A stretch of 64,000 bases of DNA, from contig JAJKFH010000927.1 in the NCBI GenBank assembly GCA_023333565.1, forward strand, positions 930,001 to 994,000. Direction: 5' to 3'. The DNA comes from Puffinus mauretanicus. Lineage: Eukaryota > Chordata > Aves > Procellariiformes > Procellariidae. The notes beneath the pieces are model-generated. The model saw only the letters and a program-made list of their open reading frames with translations, had not been told where the DNA came from and ran no database searches. Positions 37,823 to 51,000 of the stretch are shown piece after piece (positions within the stretch are counted from its first letter, which is position 1; each line of letters opens with the position of its first letter). Position numbers and translations under genes: made by a program.

Positions 37823-37835
37823 GTTGCTTGGCAAC
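37823..37835. promoter_or_regulatory. RFX / X-box-like palindrome
   Basis: GTTGCTTGGCAAC consists of GTTGC and its exact reverse complement GCAAC separated by three bases. This fits the X-box bound by RFX-family factors, which control ciliary and other genes (known). It lies about 85 bp from the CpG island at 37420-37740. The motif is clear; occupancy is inference. Confidence 0.55.
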
Positions 37836-40800
37836 GGGAGGGCAGAAGCAGCTGTGCAGCAGGTCGGGCTGGTACCCAGGCGGTGGGCTGGCCCATTAGC
37901 ACCCTGCATCTCATGCATTTCGTGCCGGGGTCTCCTAGTAACAGCCTGTGCACGCCGGGCTGTTGCGTGCTTCCCCTCCTCTCCTCCTGTTTCTCCCCAT
38001 CATGCGAGGCATCGCTGTTTGCCCTAATTACACATTCTCCACTGCTTCAAGCTGCCATTACTTCGGTCCCCAGAGGAGCAGCAAGAACTTTAAAAAAAAT
38101 CTCCTCTAATAAGGGCTTTTAGTTTCAGATTCAGTGGAGGTCTGTGAGCTCAAAGATACAAGGCAAGGTAGCAGGGGCAGAAGTAGGAGAAAAATTCAGC
38201 AGCTCACTGGATCAGATTTTTCCAGGACCCTGAAATATATTTTTTCCCTTTGTTTTTTGTAAGTTATCCCGGAGGGTGAACAATGAAGACAGCCCTTTCT
38301 GGGACATGGCGCATATTTACATAATCCAGAGCAGTGTATCAAAGATGTGTTTTAGGACATCCATGTTTTAGGCCAAGAGTTTCTGAGAAATTCCAGGCAA
38401 AATATAAAGGCAAATATTCCAGACAAAATATAAGGGACTAGAACTGACGAAAAAAAAATAAGAGGAACAGACACCCCCTTTTCCAAATGCTAAAATTTTA
38501 AATGGTTTTGCTCCATATTTTTGCTAATGAATGTGGTTTTTTGCTTATTCAAACTATTACAGTGCTGGTGTTTTTCACCATTTATGTGTCACTTCATTTT
38601 TCCCTTTTGCCACTGAAAAATTGGAGAAAAATGACAAAAAAAAAAAGATGCATACTGGCAGAGACAGCACAGGAACAAAATACAAGGGGAAAATAAAATA
38701 CATTGCTTTCTGCTTCCCAGTTTTGTCAACAACAAAAAGAAAAACGGAAGACGACCCAGATGCTTTCATCCATTCCGATATTGGATTTGATTTGGGGGTG
38801 GAGGTGGAAGGGAAACTGTGTGCTTGGGCTTAAAAAATACACTGGCAAGTTCCCCCAGTGAAGGCTGCCCTGGTGACAGGGCAGGGCTACCTACACAGGG
38901 CAGGCACGCGATGTTTCTGGGCGAGATCCCCTCCTCCCTGGTGCTTCCTCCCTCTCCTGGGGCTGGCGGTGGCAGGCTGTGCCTGGCGGTGCGGGAGCTC
39001 CTCGCCACTTCACGCTGAGCAGGGCTCGGTGAAAAGGTCTTGGCAACGCTGCTGGGCAAACCTTGGTGAACCAAGCAGCCTGGTCTCAAGAGCACAAGGC
39101 AGCGAGTAAAGATAATTAATTTTACCGGCTAGGAAGTTTCCTCATCTGGATTTTTGAAAAGGCACAGATGACTACCTGTCCTTAGCTCTAAGGGAGGTAC
39201 AAGCACCCAGTTGGAAACCACCCAGATCATTCACGCTGCTAGATGAGTGTCACTAAAGGAGGACACAAATGTACTGTGAAATTCCATTGCTGGGTGATGC
39301 TGCATCTTCAGGGAGAAAAAATAAAGAGGTTTTCTGTATGAAACACATTTCCTAACACACATTCAAAGCCAAGCAAAGCCCAGGAAAAGAATCACCGTTG
39401 GGATTCTGTGGGTTTTGCAAAGAATTAATGATAAAATTGTATCACATGTACTACACTCATATGAAAGTCAGTTTACAACAGATCATAGCTTAGTCCATTC
39501 AAGATAATTTTTACCCAGATATTCAAGATAGAAGTCTTCTACTCACAGACTATTTTCCATTACACAGGCCAAGTTTTTAGCTAAACTTGTTACACTGAGG
39601 ACAGCTCTTTTCTCTCTGCCCCTCCCCAACACACATGCCACATTCTCCTAAAAAACAAATATTTTTCCTCCAACTTCTAAAATAACAAACAGTAACCACA
39701 CTGGAAAAAGACCAAATGTGGAAAATTTCACTCTGAAGAAGGAAAAGCTTTGCAAAGTTACAGGTGACCAACAAGAAGACATCCAAATGGAAGTTTATGC
39801 AAAATTAACCATAATACAGTTCCATGCAGTAACATATTGAACAAAAGTACATGCAGATGTGCATACCTATGTTTTTATAACATTCATTTCCAAGAACTAA
39901 TACAAGCTTCTAGTGCACTAATGATCGCTTACGGTCATCATAAAAAGCTAGAATGACATTGCAAAATTGTCCAACTAATCTATTAAGTTCTCTCTGTCGG
40001 TGGTAGGAGTCCAGAAGTACAGGAGGAAGGAATAAATCCCCACTAAGCCTCTGAATGCACACTGCCATACACTGAGGACACCTTTCTTTCAGAACTCAGC
40101 TGGGGATCAGCTTTCATCTTGAAACACATGCTCGTCATCATTAGCTTAGCGAGCACGCCTGCAAATGTTTTTTCAGCATTCAGTTTTTGCAGCCCCAGAT
40201 TTAAGTCCCGGGTTTTGAAGGCCGACACCTTCAGGAGCAAATCTGCCCAACGCAACATTTGGGTGCCTATCTACAAATGGGGACTGCTGGGATTGTGAAC
40301 TGGCCTGCAATGTTTTAAAGGCTTTTAATTCTTAGTAAGCCTTCTTATCATGTATAAAGCTGGCCTATGGGAAGATTTTGGTTCTGCAGTGACACAAAGG
40401 TTTTGGACACTCTCAGAGACCTGTGGATAAAGCAGGTCCCATGTAGCACTTTGTCCTCCCCTTTCTGAAATGGCTGCACTAGTCTTTAAACTGCCCTCAC
40501 TTGCCGTCCTTGTCTCTCATTCATTTCAACCTACTGCAGCACATTACCATTCACTGCTTGACATGTGGTAACCAACTGGCTTTTGAGAGTGGTGTTAGAT
40601 AGTTGTTTTCTGAAGACACAAATATGTGTTCGCCTAAATGCCAGCAAAACAGAAAGAGGCAATTTTATTCATGAAATCCACCCTGCATTCTCTGCATCAT
40701 AAGCTTGCCCTTTAGCTATCTTTAAGTACATTTTTTCAGCCATTATTCCTAGTGCTAATGCAGGCCTGGCAGTTGGTCTGTGCTATATGGTGGGCACCAC

Positions 40801-43800
40801 TAACACCATGGTGCCCATGGTTTTATTTGGGACCCCACCACCCTTGGCAGAAGCGTGGACGCTGTATTTAGGTCCACTGTATTTAGGTCAGCTTCCACGA
40901 AGCCTTGCAGTTCATCGGCTCCTGCTTGCAAGTTGCTGCTGATGATATGTAGGTATGCGGGACCGTGTCCGCATGGGGCGTGAAAAGCAGGCTCTGGATT
41001 AGGAGAGGTTCATCCAAGCTCCTGACTGCTTGCCCAGGTGTGACCCAGACTCAAATGCCCACGCTGTGCTTTGGAAGAGCCTAATCCGGCACCTGCTTTT
41101 GAGATGAGAGGTAGTGCACTTGGCTTTTCCTGCCCAAAGCACTTCAGCTCTCCCAGACTGCTCAGGCCCTTCTCGTCCAGCAAGCCCACCTTAGCCTAAA
41201 ACAGCATCTCTGAGCACATATCTCTGATTCAGGCCTGGTGTGACCTCAAATACTTCAGAAGCGCGAGTGCTTTGGACAAATGGACAAGAAAATCATAGCT
41301 TCTCGTTGTCAACCTGCCATTTGTATCCAGTGTGGGACAGCAGCAACAAAAAGGGAAATCGGCACAAGACAAGTTGAGGGTTTTGTCTTCGAGTCTTTCT
41401 CTGTTATCCCTGTCATTTGCCCCCTTGCTGGGTGCCTCACAGGAGCTCAGGAGTGGATGGGTATAAAAAAACACTAGATGACAAACTAGAAATGGCTCCT
41501 CCGTGCCTTACCAAGGCAGCCTGCCGTAACACTTGGAGGTGCCTGCACTCTCCCTCCTGCAGCTGCTGAACAGACAGCAAACATCACTTTCTAGGTCTTC
41601 CTTGTGCCAAAAATCATCTCACATGGCAAACAAACAAACACACACACCAACAATACCTATTTACATTTTCAAACCCAAACAGTAAGACTGTCCTGTGCTA
41701 TTGATTTGGCAGATGATGGAGCAGAAACACGGGACTGAGAATTCAGGTACTGGCAACTAAGCAATGGATGAACACCACTGGTGTTTTAAGTGGCAAGGGC
41801 TGCTTTTGGCAGGGCCCGTCCTCCTGCCGCCTGGGAGGTTCACAAAGCTTGTTTCCTCAGCCTAAGCTCTCGCTGTAATAATGAAACGAGGCTCTGGCCC
41901 TCCACAGTGAAATCACAACTCTCCTCCAAACTTGCCAAATGGCTAAAAGGCTTCAAAAGCATAAAATTTTAAAGAGCTCATGGCCAGGCTGGGCTTATTT
42001 TAATCAGTTTTGATAAACTCTTGTTATGTTTTTACCCAAAAAACTTCAAAAACCCCAACGCCACAAAAAACGACATCTTTCCAATTTGGCAATGCAACTG
42101 TACCCCAAAACCAATCCAGCCCTGAATGAAGGTCTTTCTCACACACCCCTCCTCCCCCAATTCCCTTGCTCTTGTTTCCAGTGGCAAATTCACCTGTTGT
42201 TATAGCTGCTGCCATGGGAGCTTCAGCATCCTCCGTGTGCCTCCGATTCCCCTTGTTGGGTTGTAGCCCTGCACACAGAGCTGGGGACTTGCTGTAAAGC
42301 CGCGGGTCTCTGTACAACAAAAAATCTTGGGCTTTGGCTTTCATTTCTCCTATGCTACCTATACTGTTCTTCCAAATGCTCTTCCCTAAGTTATTATTCA
42401 AAATCTTGCATCCTGCAGAATTGGAGCTGTGCTTGGCTATTTGCTTCTTCTTTCTCTTCATTCGCTTTCTGTTCACGGGTGCTACCACAATACAACAATG
42501 CAGCTTCCCATTCATGTGGCATCACTGACACAGATAGTCTTTATTTTCTCTATTATTCCTTTACTTTCTATTACTCTTCTTTATCTGCCATCCAGCCTAC
42601 TCTCCTCAGTTTGGTCTTTTCTGATCATTTCCAAATTCTGGATGTTTCCTCTTCTATCTCCAACACTATGGGAAAGCTCTTCTCTGTTGTTTTAAATCCC
42701 ATCTCAAAAACCTTCCCGTTCATTAATGCTCTTTCTAATACTCTTGTGTCTCTCGTCTTTTTCTTGCAAATGTAGTAATTTGTTTTCCTGCAGGGTGGAT
42801 TTGTTTGTTTTAGTTACTCTCACCCAGCACTTTGGATCAAAGAACTATATAATTTAAAATAAGATGTCCTGACAATGTGAAACAAACTCCATTAAATAAG
42901 TGCTATCTTAAGGTCGCATGTAGATTCGTAACATCTATTTACATGGGCATTTCCCACTTGTTTAGGCTTTAGAAACCTAAATATAGATGTAAGGTGCCCA
43001 ACTGCTGTTTCTCAGACTTGAGCTTAGGTTGTACCAGATCCTGGTTTTAGATGGATAAAGAAAAAAACCCAAAACCTTCTGATGCTCATAAGATGCAAAC
43101 CCCAGCAGAACCCCCTAAAGGTCATTTTTTATCACTATCCCAATCTTAAGGATTTCCTGGTCAGTTTATATGCGATGCTTTATCTCTGGCTATAAAGCAC
43201 CTACACCATCTCATACCTTCCCCTGTACATTACTGCAAGGAAGAAGGCTGGTATGAATGTTTTTTTCAGGAGGTAGAAATCTCCTCCAGAGGTCTTTAAT
43301 CTGGGAGACACAGCGACGTCCCATGACTAATCTTTCCATAGGTCATAGGCCAGCTCACCCTCAGACTTATTTGCATCTAGACACTCGCCAGCAATATCCT
43401 GTTTTCTAATTTAGGAAGTACTGATGACTATACATGGTTTTTAGCTCATTCTAATTCCTTCCCTCTCCACTCTCCATTACATTGGCAATTCACCTCCATG
43501 CATGTGTGAAGGCTAGATGAAAATTTCTGTCTCTCAAAGGAGACAAAATGTCATTGTTTGCACTGATGTCTGCTCCATGAATAACTGTGAGAGAATGTGC
43601 TAGGGCTGGATTACCACTCCAGTCCTGGTGGCTCCTTCTTTAGATGTTTTTACCTCACCCTCACATTGGCAGCATGGTCTTTCCAAACCTACAGCTCACC
43701 TTTTCCTCCTGTTTACAGGCCCAGTCGCTATTTCTCCCCTGACAGGCTTCTTTGCTGCCCTCTGACAGACAGTCCCACCACTGCGCTTAGCTCCTTTACA

Positions 43801-46800
43801 CACCCTTTGCTTTAGATGCCCCAGCTTACTTTGAATTCAGTCAAATATTTTCATTTCCCTTTCCATCCAGACAATGTTTTTCCCTTTCCCTTCCAGATTA
43901 AATTCTCTCCCACACAGATGATTGTTTTTCCCTCTCCAAAGGTCATCCAGAAGGTGGTTTCATAACCAGTTCAACCATTGATGGGCCTTACAGCGCTGTC
44001 CTGGTTCTCTTGCAGATGAGATGCGGGAGAGTAATGTAGGGGATGCATCAAGTGCAACGTGGGGTCTGACTGTCTCTGGGCTCCCCAGCGAAGTAAAGCC
44101 CTAAGAGAAGACCGTCTCCAGTCTAGCAAGCTGCTATCAGTCTGTATTGCCTCCAGCCCAGCCTGGCTCATCACGCAGCAGCGAGGAACGCCAGCCAGCA
44201 TCTGTCTGGTCAGCCTTACATACGAATGAAAGGAATGCAACCTCCTTCCGCCGCCTTCCACCCCTCAGCTCCCCAGCCCATGGTTTTCTTGTTTTCATGC
44301 ACTGCAGTAAACCCCTTTGATCCAGCAAGTGGACATTGCATGTGCAAGTTGGGTGACCAGCCCGCATCTGCCTCCCTGCCTGTGAACCCCACACTGAGAC
44401 CTCTTTGTCTGTCAGGGCACTCGCACCCTTTTACACAGAGCCCGCACTGGCAGACTGCTCTTGCATGACATACTAACAAACTAGCAGCCAAAGGAAAATA
44501 TCTCGCAATCATTTCAGACCCTCTGGCTCAGCCACTGACTAAGCCAAGTGGCTACTAGCCATTGGCACTGCTGGGTGCATTCGCAACCCACAGCACACTC
44601 AGCTCATGGCGTGAAAAAAACAAAGCACCGATGGAGAAAAGGGCTCCTTATCCCTAGCCCTGAAGGCGTGCATGGGAAAGGAGGCAGCTCTGCCATTTAT
44701 AATTCAGTCCCAAATTTCCATAGCTATTCCTCTCTGTCCCTCTCTTTTACCAGAGGCAGGAGCTCCCTGCGGGGAAACCCCACTGCAGAGGTCAGCGTGA
44801 GCAGATTTAATGTCTTGATTGTACCAGCTCTGATTTAAGGCATCCAGCGGTCAGTGTTTTTTAAGGGAACAGAGCACTTAAGGAGGACGAAGGGGTCTGA
44901 ACGACTTTGTGCTTTGGACTCAAATAAGCTAGTTAGATAAACCTATCACACCCCTCCCCTCGATTCACTCAGACTGCTCCCAAGATGTTCATGTTCAAAG
45001 GTATTAAGACAATCTGCTTTCCACAGAGAAAAATGGGAGCCAGGTGCCTACCTGCTCCCTGGTTCTGCATCAAAGATGTATTTTAACAACAAGGCTGCAT
45101 CCAGCCCTCATCGCAAAATGAAACCATGCTTTCCACACAGCTATGCACAGCTAGGACGTGGTAGGTGCAGGGTGCTTATATGGCTGCAAAGATAGGAGAG
45201 CTCCTCATCTGGCTTTGTATTCCCTCTCGGCTTTTGCCTTCCTGCTTTCCTAACAACCTATGCTATCTGCTTAGGACCTGGTGGATGGAAACAGGAACAC
45301 TCCCATAAACTAGTAAATGGTTTAGGGGCTGGTTAAACTACTGATGGTTTAACTGGCAAGATCAGAGGGGCAGCTGAACCCACGAGGTGAGGTGCTGGGA
45401 GTGGGAGGTGTGGGCATTGCACCTGGGCAGCTGCAGTCTCATCACCTAATACAGGTCTTCCCCATCTGCCAGCAAAGGTGGACCTGCCTTTCTCACCATG
45501 TTGAGCACTGCTGTGGATGGGCAGACACATACACGTCAATGGCACGATGTACAGTCTAAAGCTATTCAGAAGTATCACAGGGCCAGTGAGAAACGTTTCT
45601 CGTCATGGATTAATTGTAAAATGTAAGATTTCACGTGCTGATATTACCGAGGGGAAAGCTTTTGACCTCAGATACAAAATTCAACCAGACCTAAGGCTGG
45701 GTTCAAAAGCATGCAAAATCTTGCAAGATTTTGTCTCCAAAGGGTGGAGGTGTTGAAAGAGTAGTGGTTTTTGCAAGTGCTCTCTCAGGACTCCTTGTCC
45801 ACATCCCCACCTCCTGGGTGACAAAACCAGAAAAACTCCACAAGCTCATCCTTTCTAGGCGATCGTGTCACATCCCTGATTAACTTCAGGAAGAGCTGTG
45901 TAAGACCCATCACTTCCAGCTCGAGGAGGAACGCAGGGGTCACATCTGAACACTGTGTCAACGGCTCTCACACTCTGCGTTTGTGCCTTCACGGGCGCCC
46001 TGTCGCCTGCTGGAAGGCCTTGGCTGGGGCGTCCGCCCGGACAGCCCTGGCAGGGGCCAGCCTCACAGCGGCACGGGCGCTACAAGGAGCCTCCTGACCA
46101 CGTTGCTGCAGATTTAAAAAAGACTGCGCTACTTTCACTGGCTTTCAAATCACTGGATCACAAGCGAGGTCACTCCTGGCAAGGTGGCTATCCCCAGTAA
46201 AAGCACTAGAAAGTCCATATAAAAAGATCAAAACCAATGCCTTTTATGTCTTAATATGATTTATACTTCAGACCATGTAAGTTTTACGGGGCTGCCTAGT
46301 ATTTGATGGATGCAGCTCTCTTAACAACCCACACATTTGTTTGATTTACTGCACTGGTCCAACATGTTATTTTCTACCTTGCAAGAACAACCTCGCTTCT
46401 AGGAATCTGCCTGCATGATAAGATCGTGAATTAAATGTGCAGTTATCATAAGAGACCACACATTTTACAGTAAAATTGAGAAAACTGATTACAGCAATCC
46501 CTCTGGAAACAAGAATAATCACATGATAAGACAGTGCTAATGGGAATTTATCATCTCTCATCACATGTGAAGCTTAGAACAACGCAGCAACGCGCGCAAA
46601 CTGCACAGCTACTACTGGCAATGAATACCAGCCGAAAAGCTAGTGGGGACTATGAACAAATGACAGGAGAGTGGGGATCCTGAACAGCCAAACCTAAGTC
46701 AATTCAGTATGCTTCAAGAAGCTTACACAGAGCTTATATGCAACATTAGTAAATATTACCCAAAATAACAGCCTGACACCTTTCCATACATCATATTCCC

Positions 46801-47432
46801 TCTCTACCTATGCTATTCCATTCAAACTCCATGCCATTCTTTCATTTGTTCGCACTGTATTTTATCACCAGAGAAGTCCAAGATTGTGAGTATCTCAACG
46901 GTTTGTGCATCTGCGTAGCTACATGTCTGCATCTACGCACATGTTCTCTCATGAACACACTATTCCTAAACCACATATCTCAGATCTGAAATACATTTTT
47001 CTCTTTCCCCCATACGAAAGGCAACAAAAACCTGCCCACGCTATTTTCTATTTGAAGCAATTAACACTTGACTAAAATTAACATTTTTAAAGTTGTCTTG
47101 GGGAAGTGAGTGCGAAAACCCAAACTGGCATGCCCACAGTTTTAACATGAATGATACATCTACATCCCTCAGGCATCCTAAAATTACTCTGCATCAAGCC
47201 CCATAAGACATATGAAACCCCAACAGGTTAATGGTAGACAGTGAGAACTCCTCTGTTCTATTGAATAATGGGTACATTTGCTGGCCTACCATATTTTTCC
47301 ACTGCCCTGTTTCATAGATAGAAGCTTGGACTTTCAGAAGAGAGTTTTTTTCTTTTCTAAATGAGAATAAAAGGAGATGGTTACAGTTAGGTGGCGGGAG
47401 TACAAGATGAGAGAAGCATCCTACACAAGTAC

Positions 47433-48045
47433 CTGTATGAGTCCTCTGGTGAGCCTTTAAGTGGGAGCTCTTTGTATAAACCTTCCGGCACCCATTAAAT
47501 TGACAGCGATGAACCCTCTTCTTGTTTTCTGGGGATGCTTCTGCCCCTGTACCTCCTTGTTCACTGTCACTTTGCCCGCTTTTTATCGTCCCTGCGGTCG
47601 CTGTTGCTACACCCACTTTCACGGAGCTGAGTGAAGTTTTCTTGGCCACCAATTTCAACGTCACCGTGCCATCCACCGCTGAGAGAGTTTGTGAGGTTTT
47701 TACAAGGTGGCGGCTGAGCTCCGGAGAGGAAGGGGGTGTTAATGAGGTTACTGCATTGAGTTGGGCTTGGTTGACGGCTGTGTAGCCTTCTGTGGAAGAG
47801 CTGGTGGACTGCAAGCTGAGGCACGTCTCAGACAACAGCTTGTCCCGTGAGAGGATAATGTCCATGTTGGCGCTTTTGTCACACGTACTTGTCTCCACTG
47901 GTAAAAGGATGGAGTCCAGCCGTCGGATATTGTCCTCTGCATCTGGGGCTGAGGAGGCATGAAGGAAGCAGTCCAAATCCTCACCAAAGGTCTCAGAGAT
48001 CTTCCGTGGTTCAGTCTGAAGGTATCGCTCCAACTCCAGGCATGT
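47433..48045 (-). CDS. KLF7: KLF7 coding exon 2 (regulatory region and zinc finger 1)
   Basis: A 613-nt exon with an acceptor CCCCTCTTGCAG and donor ACAG/GTACTT, entering in phase 0 and ending one base into a glycine codon that exon 3 completes. It encodes 204 codons. In order: TCLELERYLQTEP and SETFGEDLDCFLHAS (N-terminal acidic region typical of KLF6/KLF7), LSRDKLLSETCLSLQ, a serine-rich stretch, the conserved TPPSSPELSRHLVKTSQTL block, LKLVAKK, a short Ala/Thr/Val segment, a basic nuclear-localisation-like ENKKRVHR, and zinc finger 1 (C-X4-C-X12-H-X3-H) ending HQRTHT. The closeness to KLF7 rather than KLF6 rests on the NAVTSLTPPSSPELSRHL and SAVDGTVTLKLVAKK blocks. The Ala-rich segment is about six residues shorter than I recall for human KLF7. 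An in-frame ATG about 40 bases above the exon is intronic and not the start; the true start is in exon 1 outside the window. KLF7 regulates neuronal differentiation and other developmental genes. Confidence 0.97.
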
Positions 48046-51000
48046 CTGCAAGAGGGGAAGAGAGAGGGGAGGGAAAGAAACCACTGTTAGAGAGAGATTA
48101 CAGTGTAGCTTCCATCAACGGCAGGAGAACATGGTCCAGTGCCATTCAGAGACAGCATTCATGCACACCAGTGAGACGGTCACATTTTGGGAGACATGAG
48201 GATTTGGCACTAGTTTGATGCTGCTCTGAGACAGAGTGTGGGAATATCTGCATATGGTAGCAGATATTATGGTAGAAGTGAAGATACGACAACCAGAAAG
48301 CATCCGCTGCATTTTCATGAGTTTGTACGTTGTCCCATGGATACCAGGCCCTTCCCAGTTTTAAGTGTAATCTGGCCAACAGTCACCTCCATATGAAACC
48401 ATCCTAATGCTCCATCGCCTGGCCACGTACAAACAAAAAGTCACCTCTCCAAAGAACTGCTTCCTCTTCCTTCACAAACAGTAACTTTCACTCCAAATTT
48501 AACTCAGCATAGTTGGCTGGGGCCCAATCTGTTCCTAAAACAGCACAATTTTGAAGCATAGCATTTTAAGATAGGAGACAGGGAAGAACTTCCAGTGACA
48601 CCACAGCTTGTTTAAAGGGCCTGAGAGAAGGAAAGATGTGACAGAAAAAAGGGACCTACTGTCAGTTTTAGAGGGGTTTTGGCACATCTGGTCAACCGGG
48701 GCTTCCTGTGTACAGGACACCAGACTTGCACACAAACACACACACGCACCTTATTAAAAAGTAGGTGAAGATGCAAAGAGGCTACCACATAAAAATGTGT
48801 TCCTGCATCTCCACAGCAGTGATCATCGGCACGAGGATGGGGTGAGCCTCCTACCTGAATGTATCTTATACGACCTGCCCTGAGCTAGCCCCAATAAAGC
48901 CTCCAGGCACCATCACGCTGCCCAGTGTTCTCCATAACCAACATTATAAACTTTTATTGTTTATAGAAAACCGTTTGCTGTAGTTTCAGGAGCTTTTAAT
49001 GGAGTTTATTAGTGCTATTTTTCATTTCTCGCTGCCTGAAAGGCTAGCTGGTTTAACACCGCCACTGCGATTTTACAGGGACTTGGAGAAACAGACATTC
49101 TAACTAATACTTTTTAGAAACCTCTAAAAACGACTCCGCAGAGAACACTTCTAGAGATAGTAAGGAAGGGATGTTAGGCAAAAATTTTCAGCATATGGGA
49201 GCTGGTGACCCAACTACGTCTCAACCTGGAGAGTCCAGCATCTGATCAAGAAACAAAAGATTCGTATGACCAGAGGAGAGACAGAGGCTCCTGCCTTCTG
49301 GGTACAAAGGTCCCATCAACAGCAGTGAAATGAGGCCCCCACTCACTCTCTAGGAGCTATCGGGTAACTCGAGATTATTACTTTCAATGTACCCAGGAAG
49401 CAGCACTGCTGGTTGCAGGTACAATTTGTTGGGATGACTTTCAGAGTTCAGAACTGAATTTGTCAGACAGTTATCTGTTGTTTCTTTTTAAAGTAATAGC
49501 TGATTATAGACCTCAGCTGTAGAGATGGACTTGGACAAAAAGCAATAAAATGGCAACAGAGACATGCTATACTTTAGCGTGTAGGTTATCTTCAGTGGCA
49601 TGAGACTGTATATACGACGCGTCTGCACAGAGGCCTGGAGGTAGGACACTTACCAGTTAGTACTCTTGCCTTAAGTAACCTTTCCATGTTCTTTTTAAAG
49701 TGCGTTTCTGGGAGGAATGGCTTCAGCTGGGGATCTGGTCTCTCCCCAGATGAATCCTAACATGTTTTGGGGGGTGCTTTCCAAACGTGCTCCTCAGTCT
49801 TTCAGGAATAACCCCCCTCACCAAAAAAGACAATGCTTTTGAATTCCCCACGTCATGTAATTTGGGCTTTCTGGCCCACTTAGCCTTCACCCAGTGGGGC
49901 AGAAACAGGTTTAGGGGCTGAATAAATAAAAGGCTTCCAAGGGAAAAAGCAACCGTAATCACAAATGAGGGATGGAAAGGGGGGAAAAAAAAAAGAAAGA
50001 GATAGGGACTCAAGGCCATTAAATCTGATGACAGTGACATGAAATTTCAATTGCTGCAGGATCAGAAAGCTGCGCGCCAGCTCCGGACTGCCCGTGGAGG
50101 GGAGGCAAGCGGGAGGTGCTGCTCCTTTAAGGCATCACTACCCCATGACAACAATAGTGGGCCTGACAGTTTTTTCCAGCTTCACCATTAATTTTCCATA
50201 AAGAGCAGTTTCTCGATGAGCCCTTTTCAGGCAAAGACTGATGCTTCAGAAACCTGTAATTATTCCTGGCTCCCCCCTCCCGCAGCCATTGCACCTGTGC
50301 CATTTCAAGACACCAGCTGGTCATGTCTTGCCTTCTGCCTCTGAAATCCAAAACCAGTGGATCAAGCCCATCTCCCCATAGAGGGGGGAAAATAACAACT
50401 CAAAGAAACAATATAACGCAGTCCCTCCCTCCCACCCCCATCAGCCTCTCCATCAAGTCAATAGAGGGGAAGAGCCTAGCAACGCCGAGCCAGAAAAGCC
50501 CTCCACTTAATCTGCATGGCAGACAAAGCCTGGTGAGGGGGGACGGCCACAGCCCTTCTTTACCCCCCGCCAGGGCCCTACCTGCTGCTGCATTTGCCAG
50601 GGCAGGCAATTGCCGACAGAAACCAAGCGTCTTTCCCCATATGCACTTCCCAGCTTCTGCCAAGTACCTTACGCGACCTTCCCTCCTCCTGGCCCAAGTC
50701 ACCCAGGGAGTGGTGAGGCAGGGTTTTGAAACCAGCCTGCTTTCTTCACTCCTGCCCTGGCAAGGCTTTTAATTTTTAGGCCAACTAAGCCCACCCCCTC
50801 CACCTGGAGAAACCAGTCAGGCTGACACCACTAAGGTCCCCACTCCAGCCCGGTGGACCATCAGGAGAGGTAGGAGAGTTCTTTGGTCTCCATTCCCGCA
50901 AAGTCATTTGCCAGCAAGCACATCAAAAACTACCGATTTTTTGTGGGAGCAGCGGGATATTGACCACTATACACAGAGACATGAACCCAAACTGCTGGAT

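Noticed and set aside
37475..37918. 147-codon minus-strand frame and overlapping + strand frames
   Set aside because: They lie in a CpG island and an A23 run (giving F and K runs). GC-rich DNA has few stops; no domain is visible.
48046..48084. In-frame ATG and 13 codons before KLF7 exon 2
   Set aside because: They lie above a clean CCCCTCTTGCAG acceptor, and the residues do not match KLF7; they are intron read-through.
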